Part shown: positions 1-6,137 of the stretch, piece after piece
Numbering within the stretch: the stretch's first letter is position 1
Layout: each line of letters starts with the position of its first letter
NCBI GenBank assembly: GCA_016781705.1
Contig: JADDPV010000261.1
Span: 1 to 11,386 of the forward strand
Direction: 5' to 3'
DNA length: 11,386 nt
Source: Rubrobacter sp.
GTDB lineage: Bacteria > Actinomycetota > Rubrobacteria > Rubrobacterales > Rubrobacteraceae
The notes under the pieces: generated by a model
What the model saw: the letters and a program-made list of their open reading frames with translations, nothing else
Databases searched by the model: none
Told to the model about the DNA's origin: nothing
Position numbers and translations under genes: made by a program

Positions 1-677
1 ACCGTCAAGGGGCCGGTGTATGGGCCGTTAGCCATGTACTCCTCGCTCTTTTTCTCGGCGTCCCCGGCCAGGAGTACGCGCGCCCTGCCGAAGGTGAGGA
101 GGATGCCTACAGAGTTGTCGTTGGTCTCGCCGAAGAGCTTCCCGGGCGGAGGGGCAATGACGTTGGCCCGCGTCCCGCCCCAATCCATGACCATGCCGGC
201 GCGCGACTCGACGACGTTCGAGCCCTCGTCCTTCACGCCGCGCAGGAAGGCGTTGTAGGTCGCGGTGCCCTTGGGGTCGCCGGAGACGTAGACGTTGGCG
301 ACCCGGTAGGCGTCGAGCACGTCCAGGAAGCCGCCGATGTGGTCGGCGTCGGGGTTGCTGACGACGATGCCATCGAGTCGATTAGCGACGCCCCGGCTCC
401 TCAAAAAGTCCACGACGTTGGGTCCCTCCTGGGACTTGCCGGCGTCCACGAGGTAGCTCCTGCCGCCGGACTGGACCAGGACGGCGTCCCCCTGCCCCAC
501 GTCTATAAAGCTGACGACCAGCGCCCCCGCGGGCGCCGGCTGGGCGGCCGCGCCGGACAAGAACCCGCAGCCCGTCGCGCTGACGCACGCGAGCAGGACA
601 AGGGTGAGGAGAAACACCCTCCCCGAGGGAGCGTCCCCTACTCGCGGCCTTCGGCGGGGGTCAGCCTGTCGATCCAC
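1..677 (-). CDS. ComEC/Rec2-related MBL-fold lipoprotein (3' end beyond window)
   Basis: Partial gene read right to left; its C-terminus lies beyond base 1. About 225 codons are visible. Numbered from a GTG at 677, the protein has an arginine-rich n-region, a hydrophobic stretch (VFLLTLVLLAC, about residues 21-31) with cysteines at 31 and 37 near an imperfect lipobox, then an MBL fold: FIDVGQGDA (57-65), SNPDADHIGG (107-116) and GDAEKK (205-210). This order is that of the beta-lactamase domain at the C-terminus of the DNA-uptake channel ComEC, here as a stand-alone, probably exported lipoprotein. In the metal motif HxHxDH the first histidine is Asn108 and the second Asp110 (the Asp is common in ComEC relatives). 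The start is uncertain. GTG 677 has GAGG 7 nt upstream and supplies a charged n-region, but overlaps the preceding gene by 40 nt. GTG 617 avoids overlap, but its GGGAGG abuts the codon and the n-region has no charge. Likely role: extracytoplasmic nuclease or phosphodiesterase (inference). Confidence 0.8.
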   Translation of the reverse strand, partial: MDRQADPRRRPRVGDAPSGRVFLLTLVLLACVSATGCGFLSGAAAQPAPAGALVVSFIDVGQGDAVLVQSGGRSYLVDAGKSQEGPNVVDFLRSRGVANRLDGIVVSNPDADHIGGFLDVLDAYRVANVYVSGDPKGTATYNAFLRGVKDEGSNVVESRAGMVMDWGGTRANVIAPPPGKLFGETNDNSVGILLTFGRARVLLAGDAEKKSEEYMANGPYTGPLT

Positions 678-1369
678 TCGTCTGCCTCGGCGCGGGTGAG
701 CTCGGCGAGGGGCTTGCCGATGCGCCCTTCGAGGCGCGCGACGCCGTTCTCGCCCCGCAACTCCTCGGCGAGCGTGCGCAGCAGGTCCACCTGGCTCTTG
801 CGCGCCTTCTGCGACGACCCTCGGGATGCCCGCCGCGCAGCTGCTCCGCTCGCCGGAGCATCAGCCTTCCCGTTCGGGGCTCCTTCTTCCGCCGGTGTGG
901 CTTCGCCGGCCTCCACCGGTCGCGGCCCCGTCGCGCCTTGCTGGGACGCCTCCCCCTGTTGTCGGCGAGGCTCCTGGGGCGCGCTCGGGACGCCATGCGG
1001 GGCCGGGTAGCCCGTAGGTGGAGCCCCGCCATCGTCGCCGTCGGAGAGCTCCTCGAGGGCCGTCGCGCCCACGTTCACAGCGTCGCGCAAGGCCCGCGCC
1101 TTCGCCCTCGTCTCCGCCATGCGGATGATGTGCGGGACGATGCCGCGCCCGACGTTCTCGGGGCTCGCGTCGCCGATGCCGCTGAAGGTGCGGCCTTCCT
1201 CCATCTCGACCGTCGCCTTGACCACGGCCACGTTGCCGTTCTCGGGGGTGGGGACCTGCAGGAGCTCGGTGTCTATGCCTTTGAGACCGCGGGCGTGGGC
1301 CTCGTCGAGGAGGCCCGCGAACAGGACGTATTGCTTGCCTTGCCGCGTAATCAGAAACTCATCCCTCAC
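638..1369 (-). CDS. Rad52/DdrA-like candidate ssDNA-annealing protein
   Basis: A 243-residue soluble protein with a GTG start 3 nt after the stop of the helicase-loader gene; AAGGG 9 nt upstream is a possible ribosome site. Residues 10-108 form a compact domain ending in GIGDASPENV (64-73) and RMAETRAKARALRDAVNVG (83-101). The layout, a Gly-rich loop followed by an Ala/Arg helix of the form AETxAKxRALR, resembles Rad52/DdrA-type single-strand annealing proteins, but I infer this from pattern and context rather than clear homology. Residues about 110-190 are a Pro/Gly/Ala/Gln-rich linker, probably disordered. The C-terminal segment (191-236), with GKPLAELTRAEADEWIDRL, is a short helical module of a kind often seen at the end of phage and bacterial recombination proteins. 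Its position between a helicase loader and a ComEC-like nuclease supports a DNA recombination or repair role. It could instead be an uncharacterised ssDNA-binding protein. Confidence 0.72.
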   Translation of the reverse strand: MRDEFLITRQGKQYVLFAGLLDEAHARGLKGIDTELLQVPTPENGNVAVVKATVEMEEGRTFSGIGDASPENVGRGIVPHIIRMAETRAKARALRDAVNVGATALEELSDGDDGGAPPTGYPAPHGVPSAPQEPRRQQGEASQQGATGPRPVEAGEATPAEEGAPNGKADAPASGAAARRASRGSSQKARKSQVDLLRTLAEELRGENGVARLEGRIGKPLAELTRAEADEWIDRLTPAEGRE

Positions 1370-1372
1370 GGC

Positions 1373-2248
1373 TTAGCGCCCTTCCCTGACGGCGGTCTCC
1401 CGATAGTCTCCGCCTTCCAGAGCGATCCAGTCGCACATCGCTATGATGCGGCTCGCCGTCCTCTCGCTGAGTTGCTCGGCGAGGTCTTTCGGGCCTATGT
1501 TGGAGGTGAAGACCGTCGGCAGGGCTTCGCGGTAGCGGTGGTTGACGATCACGAAGATGCGCTCCCTGACCCACGCGTTGGGCTTCTCGGCCCCGAGGTC
1601 GTCGAGCACCAGGAAGTCGGCGTTCTTGACCGCATCCATCCACTCGTCTATGTCGCGACCGGGGTCGTTGTAGGCCCCGCGCAGGTTGTCCAGGAGCTCC
1701 GGGACCGTCACGAACAGGCCCGGCACCCGCCGCTTTTTTATCAGCTCGATCATCACGGCAACCGCGAGATGGGTCTTGCCGGTTCCCACCCCGCCGCACA
1801 GGTACAGGCCGTTGCCGGACTCCTTGTTCTCCTCCCAGTTCTCCAGATACTCCTCGACCCTCATGCGCGCGCGCGAGGCGTTGGGGCTGACCATCGGCCT
1901 GAAGCTGTCGAGTGTGTAGCCCTTGAGGCGCTTGGACAGGCCGCTCCTCTCGCGCAGCGCGGCGACGCGGGCGTCGCGGCGCATGATCTCCCACTCGCGC
2001 TGCTCGCTCTTGCGCTCGCACTCGGGCGTGCACGGGTGGTAATACCACTCGCCCGTCCTGCCGTACTTGCGCTTGAGCGCCGGAGGGAACTCGAAGAACT
2101 CCGCCTCCAACTCCCGGCCGCAGTGCGGACAGACCTGGTCGTCCAGCCGCAAAACGTCTCCGGCCTCGCGCCCCGGCGCCCTTCTACTCGCCGAAGAGCC
2201 ACTCGTAACCCTCCCGGCGTCGGGCAGCAGATCCCCGAGCCGCTCCAA
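1373..2248 (-). CDS. DnaC/DnaI-like replicative helicase loader (AAA+ ATPase)
   Basis: A 291-residue AAA+ ATPase of the DnaC/DnaI/IstB group. These proteins load the replicative helicase onto DNA. Visible motifs, numbered from TTG 2248: a zinc ribbon Cys40-x2-Cys43 ... Cys73-x3-Cys77, Walker A GGVGTGKT (152-159), Walker B FLVLDDLG (212-219), sensor-1 asparagine at the end of VFTSN (250), and an Arg-finger box SERTASRI (261-268). The N-terminal zinc ribbon is typical of DnaI-type loaders rather than the IstB transposition helper, and no istA neighbour is seen. The start is uncertain. TTG 2248 has a G-rich site (GAGGGG) just upstream, but its first 32 codons overlap the DnaD-like gene and encode low-complexity sequence. 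TTG 2152, with GGAG 5 nt upstream and 31 nt after the DnaD stop, is an attractive alternative that keeps all motifs. It is the middle gene of an apparent operon. Confidence 0.9.
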   Translation of the reverse strand: MERLGDLLPDAGRVTSGSSASRRAPGREAGDVLRLDDQVCPHCGRELEAEFFEFPPALKRKYGRTGEWYYHPCTPECERKSEQREWEIMRRDARVAALRERSGLSKRLKGYTLDSFRPMVSPNASRARMRVEEYLENWEENKESGNGLYLCGGVGTGKTHLAVAVMIELIKKRRVPGLFVTVPELLDNLRGAYNDPGRDIDEWMDAVKNADFLVLDDLGAEKPNAWVRERIFVIVNHRYREALPTVFTSNIGPKDLAEQLSERTASRIIAMCDWIALEGGDYRETAVREGR

Positions 2249-2960
2249 TACCCCTCACCCCCTCTCCGATCTTCAAAGCGCCCCCGCGAACCGCCCCGCT
2301 CCCCTCGACGAGCTTCAACCTGCGGTCCTGCTCGAATCGCTCCACGTCCGACGCGGTCTTGACGCCCCGCTCGACCCACCGCTCCAGGATGCTCCTGACG
2401 TAACCGACCCTCCTTGCGTCGCGCTCGCTGGCGATCTTCAACGCCTCCAACACCGCCGCGGGCTCCATCCCGTCGCGCTCGCAATACCCGTTCAGGAACT
2501 CCAGGATGTGCGGGGCCGGCAGCGTCCCCATGTAGCGAAAGTAGTCGTCCGCCGAAACCCCCTCCGGCTCCGCCCGCACCACCTCTATCTCGCGGACAGC
2601 CGGATGCCCCTCGATCAGGGTTCTATCGGCCTCCTCCTCGGGCGCAGCAGCCTCCTTCCGGGCTGCGAGGTGGGCGACCGGCGGGCGTTCGCGCACCTCC
2701 AGCCACCCATCACGCTCGACCGCGAACCCGCTCTGAACCAGCGCGCGCAGGGCTTCCTCGACACCCTCCGGGGTCGAGCGCAGAAGCTCCGCCAACTCGT
2801 CGATCTCCACCGCGTCCTGGCCGACGTCCGGGAGGACGCGCAAGAGCTCGTAGAGGGCGACCGCCTCGGCGCCCAGGTGCGGCATCCAGCGCACGTAGAG
2901 CCGGGCCCTCGCGCCCTGCTCCCGATCCTCCCCCGGAGGTGTAAGCTGCACCCGCTCCAT
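2184..2960 (-). CDS. DnaD-like primosome/replication-initiation protein
   Basis: A 258-residue protein with the two-domain layout of DnaD. Residues about 18-90 form a winged-helix-like N-terminal domain. A charged Ala/Glu linker (about 100-112) follows, then a DnaD/DnaB_2 (phage-associated DnaD) domain at about 138-206, with DDYFRYMG, LPAPHILEFLNGY and the diagnostic YVRSILERWVERGVKT (187-202). The tail ends GYEWLFGE, as in many DnaD relatives. In Firmicutes DnaD works with DnaB and DnaI to load the replicative helicase. The next gene encodes such a loader, so the pair is functionally coherent. ATG 2960 is preferred over GTG 2984, because a -10-like TATACT lies between them and the GTG has no ribosome site. 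Transcription probably starts 3-4 nt before the ATG. Confidence 0.85.
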   Translation of the reverse strand: MERVQLTPPGEDREQGARARLYVRWMPHLGAEAVALYELLRVLPDVGQDAVEIDELAELLRSTPEGVEEALRALVQSGFAVERDGWLEVRERPPVAHLAARKEAAAPEEEADRTLIEGHPAVREIEVVRAEPEGVSADDYFRYMGTLPAPHILEFLNGYCERDGMEPAAVLEALKIASERDARRVGYVRSILERWVERGVKTASDVERFEQDRRLKLVEGSGAVRGGALKIGEGVRGIGAARGSAARRREGYEWLFGE

Positions 2961-2970
2961 CCTACCCGCC

Positions 2971-2999
2971 AGTATAGCGGCCACGGGCCGGGCTCTCTA
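2971..2999 (-). promoter_or_regulatory. Candidate promoter of the DnaD-like operon
   Basis: On the minus strand, TAGAGA (2999-2994, four of six matches to TTGACA) is followed by a 17-nt spacer and TATACT (2976-2971, five of six matches to TATAAT). The expected transcription start is about 2963, only 3-4 nt before ATG 2960, and no Shine-Dalgarno can be placed with good spacing, so the transcript would be essentially leaderless. Sequence match only. Confidence 0.5.
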
Positions 3000-3003
3000 C
3001 GGT

Positions 3004-3045
3004 GAAAGCTGGTCAGCATTTCAGCCGCTCAGCACTGCAGCTTTC
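3004..3045. repeat. Inverted repeat enclosing TCAGC octamer repeats
   Basis: GAAAGCTG (3004-3011) and CAGCTTTC (3038-3045) form a perfect 8-bp inverted repeat around 26 nt. Inside, TCAGC recurs at 3013, 3021 and 3029, and GCAGC at 3037: four copies at an exact 8-nt period. The complement GCTGA follows at 3046-3050. The block lies between the stop of the small membrane-protein gene (3061) and the -35 of the DnaD-operon promoter (2999). It could be an operator, or a weak intergenic hairpin; there is no T-run typical of an intrinsic terminator. Confidence 0.45.
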
Positions 3046-3060
3046 GCTGATGGCCGACGC

Positions 3061-3426
3061 TCATTCCTGGCTGCGCGGCTCGGAGGCGGGGAGCTCACGG
3101 TCGTCGCCCCCGATTCCGGGGATGACCTGGTTGGCGGCGAGGCCGAGAAAGAGCGAGACGACGCAGACTATGATGGTCATCGTCGCGAGCCTGCCCGCGC
3201 CCAGGAAGTAGCCCAACACGCCCAGGCCAACACTGATGGCGCCGGCGGAGACGATGTCCACGCCAACCCCGACGAAGAGCGTCGCTATGGCCGCGCCGAC
3301 GGACGTTACGAGGCCCAGGACGCACACGGCCGTCGCCAGGAAAGACTTGGCGTTCTGCGCGCGCTGCTGCTCGGTAGCCCCCGGGCTGTCTTGCGTCCTG
3401 CCGCTCCTGGTGTCCCTCTCGGTCAT
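3061..3426 (-). CDS. Small multi-pass membrane protein, function unknown
   Basis: I do not recognise this 121-residue protein. The N-terminal 27 residues are polar (MTERDTRSGR... with Gln/Arg). They are followed by three hydrophobic segments at about 28-52, 56-77 and 80-101, rich in Gly, Val and Ala, then a short acidic/polar tail (GGDDRELPASEPRSQE). The pattern is that of a small integral membrane protein with a cytoplasmic-like polar N-terminus. ATG 3426 is chosen because AGGAGG sits 4 nt upstream; the frame is open further upstream, but only into the promoter of the divergent gene. It is on the same strand as the DnaD operon, but about 100 nt and a separate promoter lie between them. A TATACA hexamer at 3462-3457 (minus) may be its -10. 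Confidence 0.75.
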   Translation of the reverse strand: MTERDTRSGRTQDSPGATEQQRAQNAKSFLATAVCVLGLVTSVGAAIATLFVGVGVDIVSAGAISVGLGVLGYFLGAGRLATMTIIVCVVSLFLGLAANQVIPGIGGDDRELPASEPRSQE

Positions 3427-3479
3427 GCGGCCTCCTAAGTCTCCATGGCGACGAAGTGTATATGCCCGCGAGCCGCTAG

Positions 3480-3494
3480 TATAATGCCCGTCTC
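3480..3494 (+). promoter_or_regulatory. Consensus -10 of the ATP-grasp gene (leaderless start)
   Basis: TATAAT at 3480-3485 is a perfect -10 hexamer. The GTG start codon begins 10 nt after its end, at 3495, so transcription from about 3492 would give a leader of only 0-4 nt. No Shine-Dalgarno is present. The -35 region (TGTATA at 3457-3462, 17-nt spacing) is poor. The same segment lies upstream of the minus-strand gene starting at 3426, so the two promoters are divergent and nearly overlapping. Confidence 0.5.
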
Positions 3495-4925
3495 GTGAAA
3501 CCCATCGTATTCGAGCGCACACTGCCGGGCACGAACGAGGTCTTCCTGCCCGGCGGGGAGCCCCGGCCCGTCTACGAGCCCCTCTTCGAGGAGCTGACGA
3601 AGACGGGCCCCGGCTCGTGGAACGAGAGGCTCCGCCGGGCGCACGGTCTCCTGCTCGACGAGCAGCACCGCTTCGGTATCGTCGAGGGCGACAAGACCCA
3701 CCCTACCGACTGGTTCCCCCGCGTCGTCCCCGCCTCGGACTGGGAGAGGCTAGAGAAGGGCGTCGTCCAGAGGATGCGGGCCATCAACGAGTTTCTGCGG
3801 CGCCTCCAGGCCGGCAAGGAGGAGGTCGTGCCGCGCGAGGTGATCGAGTCGAGCATCCTCTACGACACTACGGTGCCGGATCGTTTCGGGCCGGTGCCGG
3901 TCAGGCAGGTGGCCTTCGACGTGGTGGCCGTGGAGAGCGAGCGGGCGGGGCAGACGGGCGGCTGGGAGTACGTCGTGATCGAGGAGAACGCCAAGATGCC
4001 GGTCGGCCTCGCCGCCATGACGCGGCGGCGCAAGATGAGCCGGGAGGTCTTTTTCCCCGGCGCGTCGAGCACGCTCCCGGTTCGCCCTCTGGACGGCTGG
4101 CTCCAGCGTCTGGGAGACTCCCTGCGGGCGGCGTCGCCGAAGGGGGCGGAGGCGACGCTCGCGGTGGTCTCCAGCGGGCCGGCGGACCAGTTCTACCTGG
4201 ACCACAACATTTACGCCTCGGAGATGGGCGCGATCCTAACGGAGACGAAGGACCTGACCTTCGACCGGGACGGCTACCTCGTACACGAGCCTTCGGGGCG
4301 CAGGGTAGACGTGATCTACGAACGGGTGGACGAGGACACACTCTACGCCGACCTGCCGGAGCTAATAGATTGCCACGTCGAGGGAAGGGTCCACGTCCTC
4401 TTCGCGCCGAACTCCGAGATCGTGGACGACAAGGCAGTGTACGCGTTCGTCCCGGAGATGATCCGGACTTACCTGGGCGAGGAGCCCCTGATCGAGAACG
4501 CCGAGACCTGGTCCCTGGCGGTGCCGGAGGACCGCAAGTACGCGACGGAGCGGTTCGGGGAGCTGGTGGTGAAGAGCCGGGGCGGCTACGGGGGCAAGGA
4601 GGTCATGATCGGGCCGGAAGAATCGGAGGAGTCCGTCGAGCGGTTCCGCCGCCAGGTGATGAGAAACCCAGTCGAGTACATCGCCCAAAGGATGATCGAC
4701 TTTTCGACCCACGTCATCTGCGAGGCGAACGAAGAGGAAGGTAGCTTCCGGCTCGTGGACTCCTACGCCGACTACCGGGTGCTCGCGCTCGCCCCCGACC
4801 CGACCGACCCCGACGTCGTCGAGATAGTGCCGGGGTCGCTGACGCGCGTGGCGGCCCCGGGCAAGCACGTCGTCAACATCTCCAGCGGCGGCAAGATGAA
4901 GGACACGTGGGTCCTGGGGAGGTGA
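3495..4925 (+). CDS. Circularly permuted ATP-grasp protein (DUF404/DUF407 type)
   Basis: A 476-residue protein matching circularly permuted type 2 ATP-grasp proteins along its whole length. Recognisable blocks are DWFPR (72-76), VIEENAKMP (161-169), VDVIYERVDEDTLY (271-284), DDKAVYAFVPEMIRTYLGE (311-329), VVKSRGGYGGKEVMIGP (358-374, the ATP-binding Gly loop), YIAQRMIDFSTH (395-406), GSLTRVA (447-453) and SSGGKMKDTWVL (463-474). ATP-grasp enzymes join a carboxylate to an amine or other nucleophile through an acyl-phosphate. The substrate of this subfamily is unknown in general, though peptide modification is suspected. Relatives often sit beside an alpha-E (DUF403) gene and a transglutaminase-like protease; neither is nearby here. 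The gene stands alone between a divergent membrane-protein gene and a convergent DUF1385 gene. The GTG start follows a TATAAT directly and lacks a ribosome site, suggesting a leaderless mRNA. Confidence 0.88.
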   Translation: MKPIVFERTLPGTNEVFLPGGEPRPVYEPLFEELTKTGPGSWNERLRRAHGLLLDEQHRFGIVEGDKTHPTDWFPRVVPASDWERLEKGVVQRMRAINEFLRRLQAGKEEVVPREVIESSILYDTTVPDRFGPVPVRQVAFDVVAVESERAGQTGGWEYVVIEENAKMPVGLAAMTRRRKMSREVFFPGASSTLPVRPLDGWLQRLGDSLRAASPKGAEATLAVVSSGPADQFYLDHNIYASEMGAILTETKDLTFDRDGYLVHEPSGRRVDVIYERVDEDTLYADLPELIDCHVEGRVHVLFAPNSEIVDDKAVYAFVPEMIRTYLGEEPLIENAETWSLAVPEDRKYATERFGELVVKSRGGYGGKEVMIGPEESEESVERFRRQVMRNPVEYIAQRMIDFSTHVICEANEEEGSFRLVDSYADYRVLALAPDPTDPDVVEIVPGSLTRVAAPGKHVVNISSGGKMKDTWVLGR

Positions 4926-4957
4926 GCCCCTCACGGTGAACTACAGGGGGTTGATCC

Positions 4958-5003
4958 AAGAACCATGCTAGATCTCCTGGCGCAACAAATCTCCGTGGTT
5001 CTT
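4958..5003. repeat. Inverted repeat in the convergent intergenic region
   Basis: AAGAACCA (4958-4965) and TGGTTCTT (4996-5003) are perfect 8-bp inverted copies around a 30-nt loop. Two more pairs (T-G, G-C) extend the stem inward. It lies in the 242-nt gap (4926-5167) between the convergent ATP-grasp and DUF1385 genes. A smaller CCCCT/AGGGG stem at 4927-4949 directly follows the ATP-grasp stop. There is no T-run, so a terminator role is only possible. I see no gene or tRNA in the rest of this gap. Confidence 0.35.
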
Positions 5004-5167
5004 CGTGGCGGGTGGCGGAGCGGTCGGCCAGACCGTGGGCGGAGGATGGCAACTCGTCAAAGCAGGCGGTAGGCAAGATGGGGCTGTTTGGCGGACGAGC
5101 GAGCGGCGAACCGAGACCAGGAAGCCGATCGCTGGCGGCTGATCGCCGAAAGCGGTCCCCGCGCGTG

Positions 5168-6001
5168 CTAGAAGCGCGCCGGGACCAACACCGGCTCCTT
5201 GGCGGCGCCGCGCTCGCCCCGCTCGGCGCGCAACAGCTCGGCGAGCGACTCGACGGCGACCTCCAGCTCTTTGCGGCCAGGCTCGGAGGTAGTGAGGTAC
5301 TTCTGGACGAAGTTGCCGACGGCGATGGAGGGCTTGGTCTTGCCGAAGACGAACCACGCCTCGGAGATGAGGACGAACTGAAGCACGGCGTAGGGCGCCC
5401 AGTCTATGAACGGGTCCGCGAGGGCGGCGAGGACTATGTAGAGGAGGATGTTCGTGCCACAGCGGGGGTGGAGGCGGCTCATGGCCTTTGCGCCCTCAAG
5501 AGTCACCTCACCATGCTCCTCGTATGCCGCCACCGCTTTGTGCTCCGCGCCGTGGTAGCGGCCGATGGAGGTGAACTTCATGGCGGCGAAGAAGGCGAAT
5601 AGGACGGGCAGGATGGGGAAAGCGGCGAAGAAGGCGAGAACGGCGCCGATGGGCCCGCCGACGGCGTCGGTGCCCCTTTCCATGAGGATCACGAGCAGCC
5701 AGAGGACGGCTATGATGCCGGCGAAGGAGAGAAGGGTCCAGACGGAGCCGGCGAGCTGCAGGAGGATGCGGACCCAGAAAAAGACCGAGCGGAGGATGGG
5801 CAGCTCGGAGAGGCGCTTTAGAGCGCCTTTCGGTTGCCAGAGTTTAAAAGAGTCGATCCAAACGTAGATCTCGCCGCCCTTGCGCTGGGCGCTGCTGGCG
5901 TAGCTGGGCCCGAAGAAGTCCACCCCTCCCCAGCGGGCCATGCCGCCGAAGAGGAGCCTCTCTTCTCTCGCGCCCACTCGCGCCAAACGCCCTCCCTTCA
6001 C
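5168..6001 (-). CDS. DUF1385 (YqhQ-like) integral membrane protein
   Basis: A 277-residue membrane protein of the DUF1385 family, named after Bacillus YqhQ. Conserved family blocks are a Gly-rich N-terminal segment LFGGMARWGGVDFFGP (17-32), GRYHGAEHKAVAAYE (147-161), SRLHPRCGTN (175-184) and VQKYLTTSEPGRKELEVA (232-249). The His/Glu/Cys residues of the middle blocks look like a metal site (inference). Hydrophobic segments lie at about 72-107, 117-140, 185-198 and 203-219. The molecular function of the family is not established. The GTG start at 6001 keeps the N-terminal Gly block, and GGAGAAG lies about 8 nt upstream. The N-terminal block departs from the usual GGQAVxEGVMMRG-like sequence of YqhQ. 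It is divergent from the AI-2E transporter gene. Confidence 0.88.
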   Translation of the reverse strand: MKGGRLARVGAREERLLFGGMARWGGVDFFGPSYASSAQRKGGEIYVWIDSFKLWQPKGALKRLSELPILRSVFFWVRILLQLAGSVWTLLSFAGIIAVLWLLVILMERGTDAVGGPIGAVLAFFAAFPILPVLFAFFAAMKFTSIGRYHGAEHKAVAAYEEHGEVTLEGAKAMSRLHPRCGTNILLYIVLAALADPFIDWAPYAVLQFVLISEAWFVFGKTKPSIAVGNFVQKYLTTSEPGRKELEVAVESLAELLRAERGERGAAKEPVLVPARF

Positions 6002-6022
6002 ATCTGGATCTTCTCCAGGGTC

Positions 6023-6039
6023 CGCCGCGCTCTGCGGCG
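6023..6039. repeat. GC hairpin in the DUF1385 leader
   Basis: CGCCGC (6023-6028) and GCGGCG (6034-6039) form a 6-bp stem with a 5-nt loop. The hairpin lies in the 136-nt divergent gap between the DUF1385 start (6001) and the AI-2E start (6138), within the probable 5' leader of DUF1385. Given the base composition it may be chance. A TAATAT at 6098-6103 on the plus strand could be a -10 for the AI-2E gene, but no -35 supports it. Confidence 0.25.
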
Positions 6040-6137
6040 CGGGTGTAAAAGATTACCACCTGCAGGGGCGGAGCGGCTCCGGTGGACGATCATCGGGTAA
6101 TATTGGGGGTGCGGAGTGTTTTCTCGGAGGAGAGGCT

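Noticed and set aside
1373..2248. IstB, the IS21 transposition helper, as an identity for the AAA+ ATPase
   Set aside because: No istA-like transposase is next to it; the N-terminal zinc ribbon and the DnaD-like neighbour favour a helicase loader.
938..2362. A 474-codon plus-strand open frame
   Set aside because: It is antisense to the Rad52-like and DnaC-like genes, which carry clear motifs; its own translation shows none.
3617..4744. A 375-codon plus-strand frame within the ATP-grasp gene
   Set aside because: It is an out-of-frame shadow rich in Gly and Arg; the ATP-grasp frame has full-length family motifs.
5004..5125. A GGCGGAGCGGTCGGCC stretch resembling the D-arm of a Leu/Ser tRNA
   Set aside because: No matching acceptor stem, anticodon arm or GGTTCRA T-loop could be placed on either strand.
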